In this document: piece after piece, positions 8,411-24,092 of the stretch
Position numbering within the stretch: the first letter of the stretch is position 1
Layout: every line of letters begins with the position of its first letter
Assembly (NCBI RefSeq): GCF_903866365.1
Contig: NZ_CAIPNF010000063.1
Coordinates: 1 to 64,000 of the forward strand
Source: an uncultured Thiocystis sp.
Lineage (GTDB): Bacteria > Pseudomonadota > Gammaproteobacteria > Chromatiales > Chromatiaceae
Direction of reading: 5' to 3'
DNA: 64,000 nt
Position numbers and translations under genes: made by a program
The notes under the pieces: generated by a model
The model's input: only the letters and a program-made list of their open reading frames with translations
Database searches by the model: none
What the model was told of the DNA's origin: nothing

Positions 8411-8620
8411 TAAGGCGATTTCCGGGAAACATCGCCCCCACCCCTCGCGGCTCGGGCGGCGGCGCGTTTCGTCAGGAAAGGGACAGGATTAACAGAATTT
8501 TTCAGGATTAAAAATAATGAAAACAAATTGTTATGAAATCCTGCTCATCTTGAGACATCCTGTTAATCCTGTCCATTTTCACGCGCGATCTCTGGCATGA
8601 ACATTTCCGGAAATCGCCTA
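8411..8620. repeat. MITE-like palindromic element, copy 1
   Basis: The outer inverted ends are TAAGGCGATTTCCGGGAAA (8411-8429) and TTTCCGGAAATCGCCTA (8604-8620). Inner inverted ends are GGACAGGATTAACAG (from 8481) and CTGTTAATCCTGTCC (to 8574). A second element with the same two nested pairs is at 25436-25621. There is no coding sequence inside. It fills the gap between proS and fabA and could serve as a terminator. Confidence 0.7.
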
Positions 8621-8649
8621 AAAACAGCAACCGTAAACAACGGAACCAC

Positions 8650-9165
8650 ATGACCAAAGAAGCCACTTTTACTCGCGATGAACTCCTGGCCTGCGGCCGG
8701 GGCGAGCTGTTTGGGCCGGGCAACGCCCAGTTGCCGGTGCCGAACATGCTAATGATGGACCGGATCGTCCGCATCGCGAATTTCGGCGGAGCCAATAGCA
8801 AGGGCGAGATTCTCGCCGAACTGGACATCACACCGGAACTCTGGTTCTTCGAATGCCATTTTCCGGGCGATCCGGTCATGCCCGGCTGTCTCGGACTCGA
8901 CGCCCTGTGGCAACTGGTCGGCTTCTATCTGGGCTGGGTCGGCAATCCCGGCCATGGTCGGGCGCTGGGCGTGGGCGAGGTCAAATTCACCGGCCAAGTG
9001 TTACCCGCCGCGAGCAAGGTCACCTACCACATCGACATGAAACGGGTCATCACCCGCAAGCTGGTGCTCGGCATCGGCGACGGGGTGGTGCAGGTCGACG
9101 GGCGAACCATCTACACCGCCAAGGATCTGCGGGTGGGACTCTTCACCTCGACGGAAGGGTTCTGA
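8650..9165 (+). CDS. fabA: 3-hydroxydecanoyl-ACP dehydratase/isomerase
   Basis: FabA dehydrates 3-hydroxyacyl-ACP and isomerises trans-2- to cis-3-decenoyl-ACP, the branch point for unsaturated fatty acids. It is a 171-residue hot-dog-fold protein. The catalytic histidine is in [20 protein letters not shown]. The aspartate of G-L-D-A-L-W, rather than the glutamate of FabZ, marks it as FabA. No fabB follows here, which differs from many fabA-fabB operons. It overlaps the 3' end of an opposing coiled-coil gene by 23 bases. Confidence 0.95.
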   Translation: MTKEATFTRDELLACGRGELFGPGNAQLPVPNMLMMDRIVRIANFGGANSKGEILAELDITPELWFFECHFPGDPVMPGCLGLDALWQLVGFYLGWVGNPGHGRALGVGEVKFTGQVLPAASKVTYHIDMKRVITRKLVLGIGDGVVQVDGRTIYTAKDLRVGLFTSTEGF

Positions 9166-9538
9166 GCGGTCCATGACTGCGGACGACGGCCTCGCAGTAG
9201 GTCCTCCAAGCAGACCCTGTAGCCTCACGGTTGCGGATTCCGCCGCACGGGCCGGCCCATGGGTCGACGGAACAATGATCAACGCACTCGCTCAACTCCA
9301 AGCGCTGCTCGATGCGCTGAATGCGCTCAACGAGGTTATCGATGCTAATTTGCTGGCGGGCATAGTCCCCCAGCGATTCAGCCTGATCGCGTTTTACGCC
9401 AGACATCGCCAGCTCAAGTGAACTGAGACGATACTTGACGTCTTTAAACTCCGAGTGCATCTCGGTCCGCAGTGTCTGTACATCCGAGCGTAATGCCCGC
9501 AGATGCTCCAACACTAAATTGTCGACACTTTCAGTCAT
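9143..9538 (-). CDS. small coiled-coil protein, possibly frayed C-terminus
   Basis: The first 83 residues read like a small cytosolic coiled coil of a type common in proteobacteria: [20 protein letters not shown], then VKYRLSSLE, and [11 protein letters not shown]. Homologues usually end just after the last helix. Here the frame continues with about 48 residues of unrelated composition and runs into fabA, so a lost stop codon or small frameshift is likely. Function is unknown. Confidence 0.55.
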   Translation of the reverse strand: MTESVDNLVLEHLRALRSDVQTLRTEMHSEFKDVKYRLSSLELAMSGVKRDQAESLGDYARQQISIDNLVERIQRIEQRLELSECVDHCSVDPWAGPCGGIRNREATGSAWRTYCEAVVRSHGPLRTLPSR

Positions 9539-9593
9539 TGTGGTTTAACCCCATGAATCAATTAAAAGAGACGGACGGAGGACGCCGCCCGGG

Positions 9594-10025
9594 ATGACCC
9601 GAATCGACTTCTACAGCCTGGAACCCGAGAGTCGCGGCGACCGCTTTCTCCTGACCTGCCGGCTCGTCGAGCGGATTCGCGCCAAGGACCTGCGCGTCCT
9701 CATTCACTGTCCGGATCCGGAGCAGGCGCGCCATCTGGACCGCCTGCTCTGGACCTTTCGCCAGGACAGCTTTCTGCCTCATGGACTGGTGGGTCAGACC
9801 GATCCCGAACTCACGCCCGTCTTCATTGGCGACGCTGGAAAGCCGGAAACCGAGTGCCAGGTTTTGCTCAACCTCTCCTTCGAGATTCCCGGCTTCGTGG
9901 ACCGTTTCGAGCGCGTGTGCGAGCTGATCGACCATGACCCCCACGCCCGCGCCACCGGACGCGAGCGTTTCCGCGCGTATCGCGAGCGTGGCTATCCGCT
10001 GGAGCATCATCGGATACGGCTTTAG
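9594..10025 (+). CDS. holC: DNA polymerase III chi subunit
   Basis: HolC (chi) joins psi in the clamp-loader complex and contacts SSB on the lagging strand. The 143-residue length is right. The fold signature is present: M-T-R-I-D-F-Y at the start, RLVERIRAKDLRVLIHCPD in the first half, the central DRLLWTFRQDSFLPHGL segment, and the C-terminal helix with RFRAYRERGYPLEHHRI. GGAGG lies upstream of the ATG at 9594. It is monocistronic here. Confidence 0.9.
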   Translation: MTRIDFYSLEPESRGDRFLLTCRLVERIRAKDLRVLIHCPDPEQARHLDRLLWTFRQDSFLPHGLVGQTDPELTPVFIGDAGKPETECQVLLNLSFEIPGFVDRFERVCELIDHDPHARATGRERFRAYRERGYPLEHHRIRL

Positions 10026-10069
10026 GTGATTTCAAGGGCATCTCCATCCCTTGAGCAGGATGCAGTCCT

Positions 10070-10190
10070 GTAGGGGCGAATTTATTCGCCGCGTCGGTTA
10101 CGCCGATGCCCGGATGTAGGGGCGAATTCATTCGCCGCGTCGAGTGCGCGGATACCGGGATGTAGGATGTAGGGGCGAATGAATTCGCCC

Positions 10191-10194
<4 letters not shown>
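10070..10194. repeat. three copies of a GTAGGGGCGAATTCATTCGCC repeat
   Basis: Copies lie at 10070-10090, 10116-10136 and 10169-10194. The third is a near-perfect palindrome running from GTAGGGGCG to CGCCCCTAC. The last bases of that copy (10191-10193, read on the minus strand as TAG) are the stop codon of the hybrid kinase gene. The family is a common dispersed palindromic repeat. Confidence 0.75.
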
Positions 10195-14429
<4,235 letters not shown>

Positions 14430-14510
14430 TGCGATCTCCTCAAGGTCGCCATGGGCGCGGGCGGCTTGAACTGTCGGGTCGAATCGACCTCGGTTCGAGC
14501 AAGGTCGGCA

Positions 14511-15620
14511 TCAGTTCGGCGGATCAAGTTCGGCCTCGCCGTAACGAGCGGCGATTTCTCGGAACTCCTCGAACCTGGCGAGAAAGGCATCGGTCACATC
14601 CGGATCGAAATGGCTGCCACGCCCGACGACGATGATGTCGAAGGCGTCGCCAAAATCCATGGGCGGTTTATAAACGCGCGGCGAGATCAGCGCGTCGAAC
14701 ACATCGGCGAGTGCCATCAACCGCGCGGCAATCGGAATGGCGTCGCCGGCCAGACCGTCGGGATAACCGCTGCCGTCCCATTTCTCATGATGATAGTGGG
14801 CGATGTCCTTGGCCAGGACGAGAAATTCGACCAACCGGTCGGCATCGCGTTCGGCCAGTTCGATGGCGTCGCTGCCCAGCTTGGCGTGGGTTTTCATGAT
14901 TTCCCACTCCTCAGGCGTGAGCTTGCCCGGCTTGAGCAGGATGGAGTCGGGAATGCCGACCTTGCCGATGTCGTGCAGCGGAGCCGACTTCGCCAACTGG
15001 TCGATCACGCGGTCGGTGAGGAACTCGGAGAAGCGGGGATGATTGCGCAATTGCTGGGCTAGCGTGCGGACATAACCCTGGGTGCGCCGCAGATGGTTGC
15101 CGGTCTCCGGGTCGCGGATCTCGGCCAGATGCGCCAGCGCATGGATACTGACATCCTGCACGACCAGATTCTCGCTCATGCGTCGCGCGAGTTCGGCCTC
15201 CAGATAGGCGTTCTGATCCTTCAGCCAATCGCGCGCCTGCTTGAGTTCCAACTGGGTGCGGACCCGCGCCAACAAGATCGACGGCATGATCGGCTTGGCG
15301 ATGTAGTCCACCGCGCCGACATCGAGACCGCGCAGTTCGGCCTCGGCGCTGTCCATCGCGGTGACGAAGATCACCGGAATCTCGCGGGTCAGGAGATCGG
15401 CGCGCAGTCGGGTGAAAACCTCGTAGCCATCCATGCCCGGCATCATCACGTCCAGCAGGATGAGATCCGGCCAGGGCGCGGTGGCGGCGATCCGCAACGC
15501 CTTCTCGCCAGACGTGGCCGCGCGTACCCGATAGTCGAGTTGCAAGAGTTCGCTCAAGACCGTGAGGTTTTCGGGCGAGTCATCGACGATCAGGATCGTC
15601 GGCAGGGCTCCGTCCAGCAT
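14511..15620 (-). CDS. response regulator with HD-GYP output domain
   Basis: Residues 1-125 are a receiver domain (ILIVDDSPENLTVLSELL, phosphoacceptor in LILLDVMMPGMDGYEV, conserved K in YIAKPI). Residues 150-360 are an HD-GYP domain with HDIGKVGIPD at about 213 and HHEKWDGSGYPDG at about 280-292. HD-GYP domains of this type hydrolyse cyclic di-GMP. It is probably co-transcribed with the hybrid kinase 82 bases downstream, giving a phosphorelay that lowers cyclic di-GMP. The PilZ protein at 5373 is a candidate reader of that signal. Confidence 0.92.
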   Translation of the reverse strand: MLDGALPTILIVDDSPENLTVLSELLQLDYRVRAATSGEKALRIAATAPWPDLILLDVMMPGMDGYEVFTRLRADLLTREIPVIFVTAMDSAEAELRGLDVGAVDYIAKPIMPSILLARVRTQLELKQARDWLKDQNAYLEAELARRMSENLVVQDVSIHALAHLAEIRDPETGNHLRRTQGYVRTLAQQLRNHPRFSEFLTDRVIDQLAKSAPLHDIGKVGIPDSILLKPGKLTPEEWEIMKTHAKLGSDAIELAERDADRLVEFLVLAKDIAHYHHEKWDGSGYPDGLAGDAIPIAARLMALADVFDALISPRVYKPPMDFGDAFDIIVVGRGSHFDPDVTDAFLARFEEFREIAARYGEAELDPPN

Positions 15621-15925
15621 TTAACCTCCTAAAAAGGTGGGAATGATGCGTCTATCCCTAACAATGGGCGGATATCATAGATGAATAATCGGCGGACGGG
15701 AGCATCGCGGCCTGTTTCGACCATAAAAACAATCCGGGATGTCGCATTAACCGCATGCCTAACCAGGTCTGTCACGTTGCCGTTCGCCTGGTCGGCGAGC
15801 GGACGCGGCCATTTAGGGGTTGACGCCGCCGCATTTCCGACTAAATTAATAGGTCAAGAAGCTTGAATGATCATGACATAAATTCATTTAATGGCTATCT
15901 ATTCACTGACTAGGGGAACGCCACA
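15621..15925. other. intergenic region upstream of the DsrC-like gene
   Basis: No gene is supported here. The right third is AT-rich (around 15838-15900) and probably holds the promoter of the DsrC-like gene. The left end should hold the promoter of the leftward HD-GYP gene. I could not fix exact -35/-10 boxes. Confidence 0.4.
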
Positions 15926-16270
15926 ATGATTCAGTCTGACCTACAGCAGCAAACGCCCGCCGGGGGGCGTCCCTTGCCACTCGATGAAGACGGATTTTTA
16001 GTCGCTCCGGAACTCTGGAATCGGGGCATGGCAAAGTTCATCGCCAAACTTGATGGCGTCTGGCCGCTCAGTCCCGAGCATTGGAACATCATCTACTATC
16101 TGCGCGAGCATCGCCTGACCTATGGCGCGCTGCCACCCGCCTCGCAAATCTGCCGCGCGCACGGCATGGAGCGTCGCGCGGTGCAACGGCTGTTCGGCTC
16201 CTGCCGCGAGGCCTGGCGCATCGCCGGGCTCTCGCATCCGGGCGAGGAAGCGCTGAACCACATGACCTAA
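15926..16270 (+). CDS. DsrC/TusE-family protein lacking both conserved C-terminal cysteines
   Basis: This 114-residue protein has the DsrC/TusE/RspA fold text: LDEDGFLVAPELWNRGMAKF, then LSPEHWNIIYYLRE, and a C-terminal R-I-A-G-L segment. DsrC carries sulfur as a trisulfide during sulfur oxidation, and TusE relays sulfur for tRNA thiolation. Both need a cysteine as the penultimate residue of a C-terminal arm ending P-K-P-T-G-C. Here the arm reads AWRIAGLSHPGEEALNHMT. The last cysteine is replaced by E, and the position of the second (CysB) by W; another Cys sits three residues before that. It therefore cannot do the classical chemistry and may be regulatory or structural. GGGGAA precedes the ATG. 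Confidence 0.8.
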   Translation: MIQSDLQQQTPAGGRPLPLDEDGFLVAPELWNRGMAKFIAKLDGVWPLSPEHWNIIYYLREHRLTYGALPPASQICRAHGMERRAVQRLFGSCREAWRIAGLSHPGEEALNHMT

Positions 16271-16301
16271 CGCCTGCGCTTCGACGGGCGGATGGCGGAA
16301 A

Positions 16302-18551
<2,250 letters not shown>

Positions 18552-18696
18552 GGGTCATCTTGAATTCGGTCGCAAACAGGGCGGGCATGATGCGGCAAGG
18601 AGGCGGGAAGCACAATAAACCGCGCCACGTGGGGCATGCAAAGTTCGCGCTTCACGCGATGTTGTCAGGACTCGCGAAGGTCGGCGCGGGCACGGT
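18552..18696. other. short intergenic region with a CCGCG-type repeat
   Basis: The region between parC and the methyltransferase holds AATAAACCGCGCC (about 18613-18625), a relative of the TAAACCGCGTC repeat seen between ilvB and ilvH, and nothing else that I can support. Confidence 0.4.
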
Positions 18697-19425
18697 TTAT
18701 CGCCGACGCAACAGATCCACCCGGTGCGGCTTGAAAAACCGCGCGCCGTCCGGCGTTAGATGACGCTCGAAGGCCACGCGGATCGCGGCGAGACGGGTGG
18801 CCTCCAGATCGCGCTCACGATGCGTGATCTGGATAAAGCGGGCGGCGAAGCTGTCCCAATCGGGATAGACGCCTTCGGATTCATAGAAAACCTCGCGTTC
18901 CAGGCGGAAAAGCCCTGCGTCGATCGCGCGTCCCAGTGCCGCGAAGGCTGCGGTTCGCACCTCGCGCTCGTCATGAATCAGACGCATGATCTCGTTAAAA
19001 TCGCCCCAATAAACCGGCTCGGAGACATACAGCAACCCGCCCGGCGTCAGCACACGATGAATCTCGCCGAGCGCCTGATCCATCAATTCGATGGGGACAT
19101 GGTGCAGCGACTTGAACATGAAAACCCGGTCATAGGAGCCATCCGGATCGGCGATCGACTCGGCGCCGCCCGCGCGGAAATCGACCGCCGGCAGATCCGC
19201 CAGGGCGAGGTTTTTTGCGTGCTGAATCGCATCGACCTCGGTCGCCGTCACCTGGTATGCACCCAGTCGCGTCACCAGCTCGCGGGTCGTCCAGGCGGCG
19301 CCGCAACCGAGTTCAAGAACCCGCGAACCATGCACGCTGAGCAGATCCTCGATCACCTCAAGCTCGCTACAGCGACGATAGGCGGCGGGGTCATTGATTT
19401 GCATCGGCGGGCTGATGGACGCCAT
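18697..19425 (-). CDS. class I SAM-dependent methyltransferase
   Basis: This 242-residue protein has the class I fold: motif I LELGCGAAWTTREL at about 38-51 binds S-adenosylmethionine. An acidic residue ends the second strand (VTATEVDAI). Motif II (SYDRVFMFKSLHHVP) and the LGEIHRVLTPGGLLYVSEP block of the UbiE/methyltransferase-11 group follow. The substrate cannot be read from the sequence. It is a single gene, divergent from the RND efflux operon. Confidence 0.85.
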   Translation of the reverse strand: MASISPPMQINDPAAYRRCSELEVIEDLLSVHGSRVLELGCGAAWTTRELVTRLGAYQVTATEVDAIQHAKNLALADLPAVDFRAGGAESIADPDGSYDRVFMFKSLHHVPIELMDQALGEIHRVLTPGGLLYVSEPVYWGDFNEIMRLIHDEREVRTAAFAALGRAIDAGLFRLEREVFYESEGVYPDWDSFAARFIQITHRERDLEATRLAAIRVAFERHLTPDGARFFKPHRVDLLRRR

Positions 19426-19575
19426 ATAAACTCCAGGGTTGCGGTTCTCGTTTCACGGCCATCGCAGCCTATACTACAAAACTCTGTCATTCGAGCCGCA
19501 AAGAGCGATTGAGTCTGGCCCGGAGAATGACCGACCCTCACATTGATCGATTCCGTCAAGAGGCATTGACCACCC

Positions 19576-20676
19576 ATGTTCGTCCGTCTCCTGCTGGTGC
19601 TGTTGGCGCTCGCCGCGATCATCGGCGGTCTTGCCTACACCAAAGTCCGCCAGATCCAGACTGAAATGGCGATGTTTTCCCAGCCGATGCCGGCGCCAAC
19701 GGTGTCCGCGGCCGTCGTGGAGACGCGCGTCTGGGAACCCACGCTGAAGGCGGTCGGGACCGTGCGGGCGGTTCAGGGTGTCGATCTCAACAATGAAGTC
19801 GCGGGACAGGTCAAAGAGATCCTGTTCGAATCCGGCGCCAGTGTGAACCAGGGGCAGATCCTGCTCCGACTTGAGGATGACGTGGACCGGGCCGACCTCG
19901 AAGGTCTTGTGGCGGCGGAACGTCTGGCCCAGATTCAGTTGGACCGCAATCGCGCCTTGCTCAAGGGTCGCGCTGTCGCTCTGGGCGATGTCGACGAGAT
20001 CGCCGCCCAACTCGATCAGGCGCGCGCCCAGGTCAAGGCCAAGCAGGCGACGATCGAGAAAAAGGCGATTCGCGCGCCCTTCGCGGGTCGGTTGGGTATT
20101 CGTCAGGTGAATCTGGGGCAATACCTGCCGGAAGGTTCGGCTATCGTCCCACTCCAGGCGCTGGAGACCGTTTATGTCGATTATTCACTGCCCGAGCGCC
20201 ATCTGGCCCAGTTGCGCGTCGGTCAGCCGGTGAGCGTGCGGGCGGCGCCCTACCCCGACCGAACCTTCGAGGGCAAGATCCAGGCGATCAGCCCCGGCAT
20301 CGATCGGGGCACCCGCAACGTGCTGATCCGTTCCCGTTTCGAGAATCCCGATCTGGCGCTGCGACCCGGCATGTTCGCCCGCGTCGCCACCCGGCTGCCG
20401 GTCCAGGAACGCGTCCTCACACTCCCCCGCGAGGCGGTCACCTTCAACACCTATGGCGATTCGGTGTTCCTGATCGAGGAGAAAGACGGCAAGACCCTGG
20501 CGCAGCGCCGCCAGATCCGCACCGGGGCCGTGCGCGGGGACGAGGTCGCGGTACTCGACGGGCTGACCGAAGGGGATCGCGTCATCGTCGCCGGTCAGGT
20601 GAAACTGACCAACGGGCAGGAGGTCAGTCTCTTACCGGCCAGCGCCGAGGCCGCCACGCGGGCGCGACCCGAATGA
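19576..20676 (+). CDS. RND efflux periplasmic adaptor (membrane fusion protein)
   Basis: This 366-residue adaptor bridges an inner-membrane RND pump to an outer-membrane channel. An N-terminal hydrophobic anchor (VRLLLVLLALAAIIGGLAY) is followed by the lipoyl half-motifs (VDLNNEVAGQVKEILFESGA and APFAGRLGIRQVNLGQYL), a coiled-coil hairpin between them, and a beta-barrel domain. The stop codon overlaps the start of the pump gene by 4 bases, so the two are translationally coupled. No outer-membrane factor or regulator is adjacent. Confidence 0.92.
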   Translation: MFVRLLLVLLALAAIIGGLAYTKVRQIQTEMAMFSQPMPAPTVSAAVVETRVWEPTLKAVGTVRAVQGVDLNNEVAGQVKEILFESGASVNQGQILLRLEDDVDRADLEGLVAAERLAQIQLDRNRALLKGRAVALGDVDEIAAQLDQARAQVKAKQATIEKKAIRAPFAGRLGIRQVNLGQYLPEGSAIVPLQALETVYVDYSLPERHLAQLRVGQPVSVRAAPYPDRTFEGKIQAISPGIDRGTRNVLIRSRFENPDLALRPGMFARVATRLPVQERVLTLPREAVTFNTYGDSVFLIEEKDGKTLAQRRQIRTGAVRGDEVAVLDGLTEGDRVIVAGQVKLTNGQEVSLLPASAEAATRARPE

Positions 20677-23600
20677 AGTTCACCGATATTTTCGTCCACC
20701 GTCCGGTGCTCGCGAGCGTCGTGAGCCTGCTGATCCTGATCCTGGGACTCCGCGCCTTCCTGGATCTGGATGTCCGCCAGTACCCCAAGACCCAGAACAC
20801 GGTGGTGACGGTCACCACCGCCTATCCGGGGGCGAGCAGCGATCTGGTGCAGGGATTCATCACCCAGCCGCTCCAGCAGGCCATGGCCGAGGCCAACGGG
20901 ATCGACTTTCTGTCCTCCACCAGTGCCGCCGGAACCTCGGTCATCGAGGCTCACATGCGCCTCAACTACGACCCCAACGCGGCGGTGGCTGAAATTCAGG
21001 CCAAGGTGGCGAGCCAGACCAATGTGCTGCCGGAGTCCGCCCAGAATCCGGTGATCGACTCCACCACTGGGGACAGCACCGCCCTGATGTATCTGGCCTT
21101 CTATAGCCAGGAGATGGACCTGCCGCAGATCACGGACTATCTGATCCGGGTGGTTCAGCCCCAACTCCAGGCTGTGCAGGGCATCGCCAAGGCGGAGCTG
21201 ATCGGCAACAAGACCTTTGCCATGCGGATCTGGCTGGATCCGGCGCGCATGGCCGCGCTCAAGGTGAGCGGCGACGAGGTGTCCCAGGTTCTCCAGGACA
21301 ACAATTATCTGTCCGGTGTCGGTCGCGCCCAGGGCGAGCTGGTCCAGGTGGATCTGTCCGCCACGACCGACATCAGCAGCGTCGAGGACTTCCGCCGGCT
21401 GGTGGTGCGCGCGGAGTCCGACACCCTGATTCGGCTGGAGGATATCGCCGAGATCGAGCTGGGCGCCGCCGACTACAACTCGACCACGCTGTATAAGGGT
21501 ATCCCGGCCATCTTCATCGGGATCGAGCCCGCCCCCGGTTCCAATCCGCTCGACGTGGCCGAGCGCGTCCATGATCTGATGCCGGGTCTCAAGGCCGATT
21601 TCCCCGAGGGGCTGAACGCCTTCATCCCCTACGACGCCAGCGAATTCATCCAGGAATCCATCAAGGAGGTGTTCAAGACGCTGGCCGAGGCGGTGCTGAT
21701 CGTGCTGCTGGTGATCTTCCTGTCGCTCGGCTCGCTGCGCGCCGCGCTCATCCCCTCGGTGGCGGTGCCGCTGTCGATCGTCGGAGCCGGATTCCTCATG
21801 CTGCTGATGGGCTTTTCCATCAACCTGCTGACCCTGCTCGCCATGGTGCTCGCCATCGGTCTGGTGGTGGACGACGCCATCGTGGTGGTGGAGAACGTGC
21901 ACCGGCACCTGGAGATGGGCAAGCCCCGGATCCAGGCGGCGGTGGACGCGGCGCGCGAGCTCGCGCTGCCGATCATCGCCATGACGACCACCCTGGTCGC
22001 GGTCTATGCCCCCATCGGTTTTATGGGCGGACTGGTGGGTTCGCTCTTCACCGAGTTCGCCTTTACGCTCGCCGGGGCGGTGCTGGTCTCGGGGATCGTC
22101 GCGCTCACGCTGTCACCCATGCTGTCCGCCGCGGTGCTGCGCGAAGGCGGCCAGCAGGGGCGATTCGAGCAGGCGGTCGAGCATTTTTTCGAGCGGCTCG
22201 CCAGCGGCTACCGGCGGTTGCTGCATGGCTGGCTGCACTATCCCAGCGCGACCCTCCTGGTGGCGGTGGTGGTGCTCGCGGCCATCTATGGCATGTACAG
22301 CATGACCCAGAAGGAACTGGCTCCGACCGAGGATCAGAGCATTCTGTTTTTCATGGCGACCGCGCCCCAGACCGCCACCATCGATTACAACCAGCGTTTT
22401 GTCGCGGAAATGAGCCCGCTTTTCGAATCCTTCCCCGAGTATCAGGAGAGTTTCATCCTGGTCGGCTTCGGGGACGCCAGCACCACCTTCGGCGGCTTCA
22501 AGATGCCCCCGCCGAACCAGCGGGAACGCTCGCAGATGGAGATCCAGCCCCAGCTTCAAGGCGCACTGTCCCAGATCGCCGGGCTCGATACCGTCGCCTT
22601 TTCGCTCCCCAGCCTGCCGACCCCTGGCAGCGGGATGCCGGTGGAATTCGTTGTCCTATCCGATCGGGGATTCGAGGAACTCTCCGGACTCGCCGACCAG
22701 TTGCTCGGTCAGGCCATGGCGAGCGGCAAGTTCATGTTCCTGATGAAAGATGTCAAGCTGGAGCGACCCCGGATCGTGCTGGAGGTGGACCGTGATCTGG
22801 CGGGCGATCTGGGGATCGGCATGCGGGATCTCGGGCAAAGCCTGTCGGCCATGCTCAACGAGGACTATGTGAACTGGTTCAGCCTGGAGGGTCGCAGTTA
22901 CAAAGTCATCCCGCAGGTGGCGCGAGGCGACCGCAACGACGCAGCGGAACTGCTGGACTATCAGGTGCGCACCGCCGCCGGCGAACTGGTGCCGATCAGC
23001 GCGCTGGTCACGCTCCGCCATCGGGTCGAGCCATCCAAACGCGCTCAATTCCAGCAATTGAACGCGGTCACGCTCTCCGGCGTCATGACACCAGGCGTCA
23101 CCCTGGGCGATGCACTGAACTCTCTGGAGCGGGAGGCCCAAAGCCTCTTCCCGCGCGGCACGCGCATCGACTACAAGGGCGAATCGCGCCAGTTCAAAAG
23201 CGAGGGCGCGGCACTGGAGGTGACGTTCTTCCTGTCTCTGCTGATCATCTATCTGGTCCTGGCGGCCCAGTTCGAGAGCTGGCGCGACCCTTTTGTGATC
23301 CTCATGTCCGTGCCCCTGTCGATCGCCGGGGCCATGGCGTTTCTGTTCCTGGGCTTCGCCAGCATCAACATTTACACCCAGGTCGGGCTCATCACCCTGA
23401 TCGGACTGGTCGCCAAGAATGGGATCCTGATCGTGGAATTCTCCAATCAGCTCCGCGAACGCGAAGGTCTGACCAAGCGCGAGGCGATCGAGCAGGCATC
23501 GGCCATCCGGCTGCGCCCCATCCTGATGACGACGGTCTCGATGCTGGTCGCCATGATCCCGCTCCTGACCGCCAGCGGTCCGGGCGCGGTCAGCCGCTTC

Positions 23601-23741
23601 GACATTGGGTTGGTCATCGTTACCGGGCTTGGCATCGGCACGGTTTTCACCCTGTTTATCGTGCCAGCCTTCTATCTGCTGCTCTCGCCGACGCATCATC
23701 GGCGCATCGGCGAGGGACAGGACGCCGCGCACACGATCTGA
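20673..23741 (+). CDS. RND family multidrug efflux pump
   Basis: At 1022 residues this is a full-length HAE1-type RND transporter, driven by the proton gradient. It starts with the first membrane helix (IFVHRPVLASVVSLLILILG). It shows the typical pore-domain pairs, and the fourth helix carries the proton-relay aspartates in AIGLVVDDAIVVVENVHRH. The second half repeats this topology (GLVAKNGILIVEFSNQLRE). The closest well-known groups are MexI/MexW/MdtB-like pumps. The substrate is unknown. Confidence 0.93.
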   Translation: MKFTDIFVHRPVLASVVSLLILILGLRAFLDLDVRQYPKTQNTVVTVTTAYPGASSDLVQGFITQPLQQAMAEANGIDFLSSTSAAGTSVIEAHMRLNYDPNAAVAEIQAKVASQTNVLPESAQNPVIDSTTGDSTALMYLAFYSQEMDLPQITDYLIRVVQPQLQAVQGIAKAELIGNKTFAMRIWLDPARMAALKVSGDEVSQVLQDNNYLSGVGRAQGELVQVDLSATTDISSVEDFRRLVVRAESDTLIRLEDIAEIELGAADYNSTTLYKGIPAIFIGIEPAPGSNPLDVAERVHDLMPGLKADFPEGLNAFIPYDASEFIQESIKEVFKTLAEAVLIVLLVIFLSLGSLRAALIPSVAVPLSIVGAGFLMLLMGFSINLLTLLAMVLAIGLVVDDAIVVVENVHRHLEMGKPRIQAAVDAARELALPIIAMTTTLVAVYAPIGFMGGLVGSLFTEFAFTLAGAVLVSGIVALTLSPMLSAAVLREGGQQGRFEQAVEHFFERLASGYRRLLHGWLHYPSATLLVAVVVLAAIYGMYSMTQKELAPTEDQSILFFMATAPQTATIDYNQRFVAEMSPLFESFPEYQESFILVGFGDASTTFGGFKMPPPNQRERSQMEIQPQLQGALSQIAGLDTVAFSLPSLPTPGSGMPVEFVVLSDRGFEELSGLADQLLGQAMASGKFMFLMKDVKLERPRIVLEVDRDLAGDLGIGMRDLGQSLSAMLNEDYVNWFSLEGRSYKVIPQVARGDRNDAAELLDYQVRTAAGELVPISALVTLRHRVEPSKRAQFQQLNAVTLSGVMTPGVTLGDALNSLEREAQSLFPRGTRIDYKGESRQFKSEGAALEVTFFLSLLIIYLVLAAQFESWRDPFVILMSVPLSIAGAMAFLFLGFASINIYTQVGLITLIGLVAKNGILIVEFSNQLREREGLTKREAIEQASAIRLRPILMTTVSMLVAMIPLLTASGPGAVSRFDIGLVIVTGLGIGTVFTLFIVPAFYLLLSPTHHRRIGEGQDAAHTI

Positions 23742-23792
23742 CCACTTCCCGAAGATCTGACGATAACAACAAAAAAGAAGTAACATTAATGC

Positions 23793-24092
23793 ATGAAAAT
23801 AAGATTTGAATGGGATCCGGCGAAGGCGGAACGCAATCTCAGGAATCACCATGTCAGCTTCGAGACGGCAACCCGCATCTTTGCCGACCCATTCGCGTTG
23901 GTCGAGCAAGACCGCATCGAGAACGGGGAACATCGCTGGCAAACCTTGGGCACCGTGGATGGCTATCTGTTGCTACTGGTGGCCCATACCGTCCGGGACG
24001 ACGAGGACGGCACTGAGATTGTCCGCATGATTTCGGCACGTCGCGCTGAACCGAAAGAGAGAAAACGCTATGAGCAAAATCGTCCGCTGTGA
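23793..24092 (+). CDS. brnT: BrnT family ribonuclease toxin (second copy)
   Basis: This 99-residue protein matches BrnT: IRFEWDPAKAERNLRNHHVS at the N-terminus and RMISARRAEPKERKRYE at the C-terminus. It overlaps the antitoxin gene by 23 bases, exactly as in the pair at 113-584. It is clearly diverged from that pair and closer to the chromosome in composition. An AT-rich stretch with an AAGAAGTAAC segment precedes the start. Confidence 0.9.
   Translation: MKIRFEWDPAKAERNLRNHHVSFETATRIFADPFALVEQDRIENGEHRWQTLGTVDGYLLLLVAHTVRDDEDGTEIVRMISARRAEPKERKRYEQNRPL

Noticed and set aside
20595-21908. Minus-strand open frame of 437 codons within the RND pump gene
   Set aside because: It is antisense to a well-supported 1022-residue pump and is rich in H, Q, G and D with no domain.
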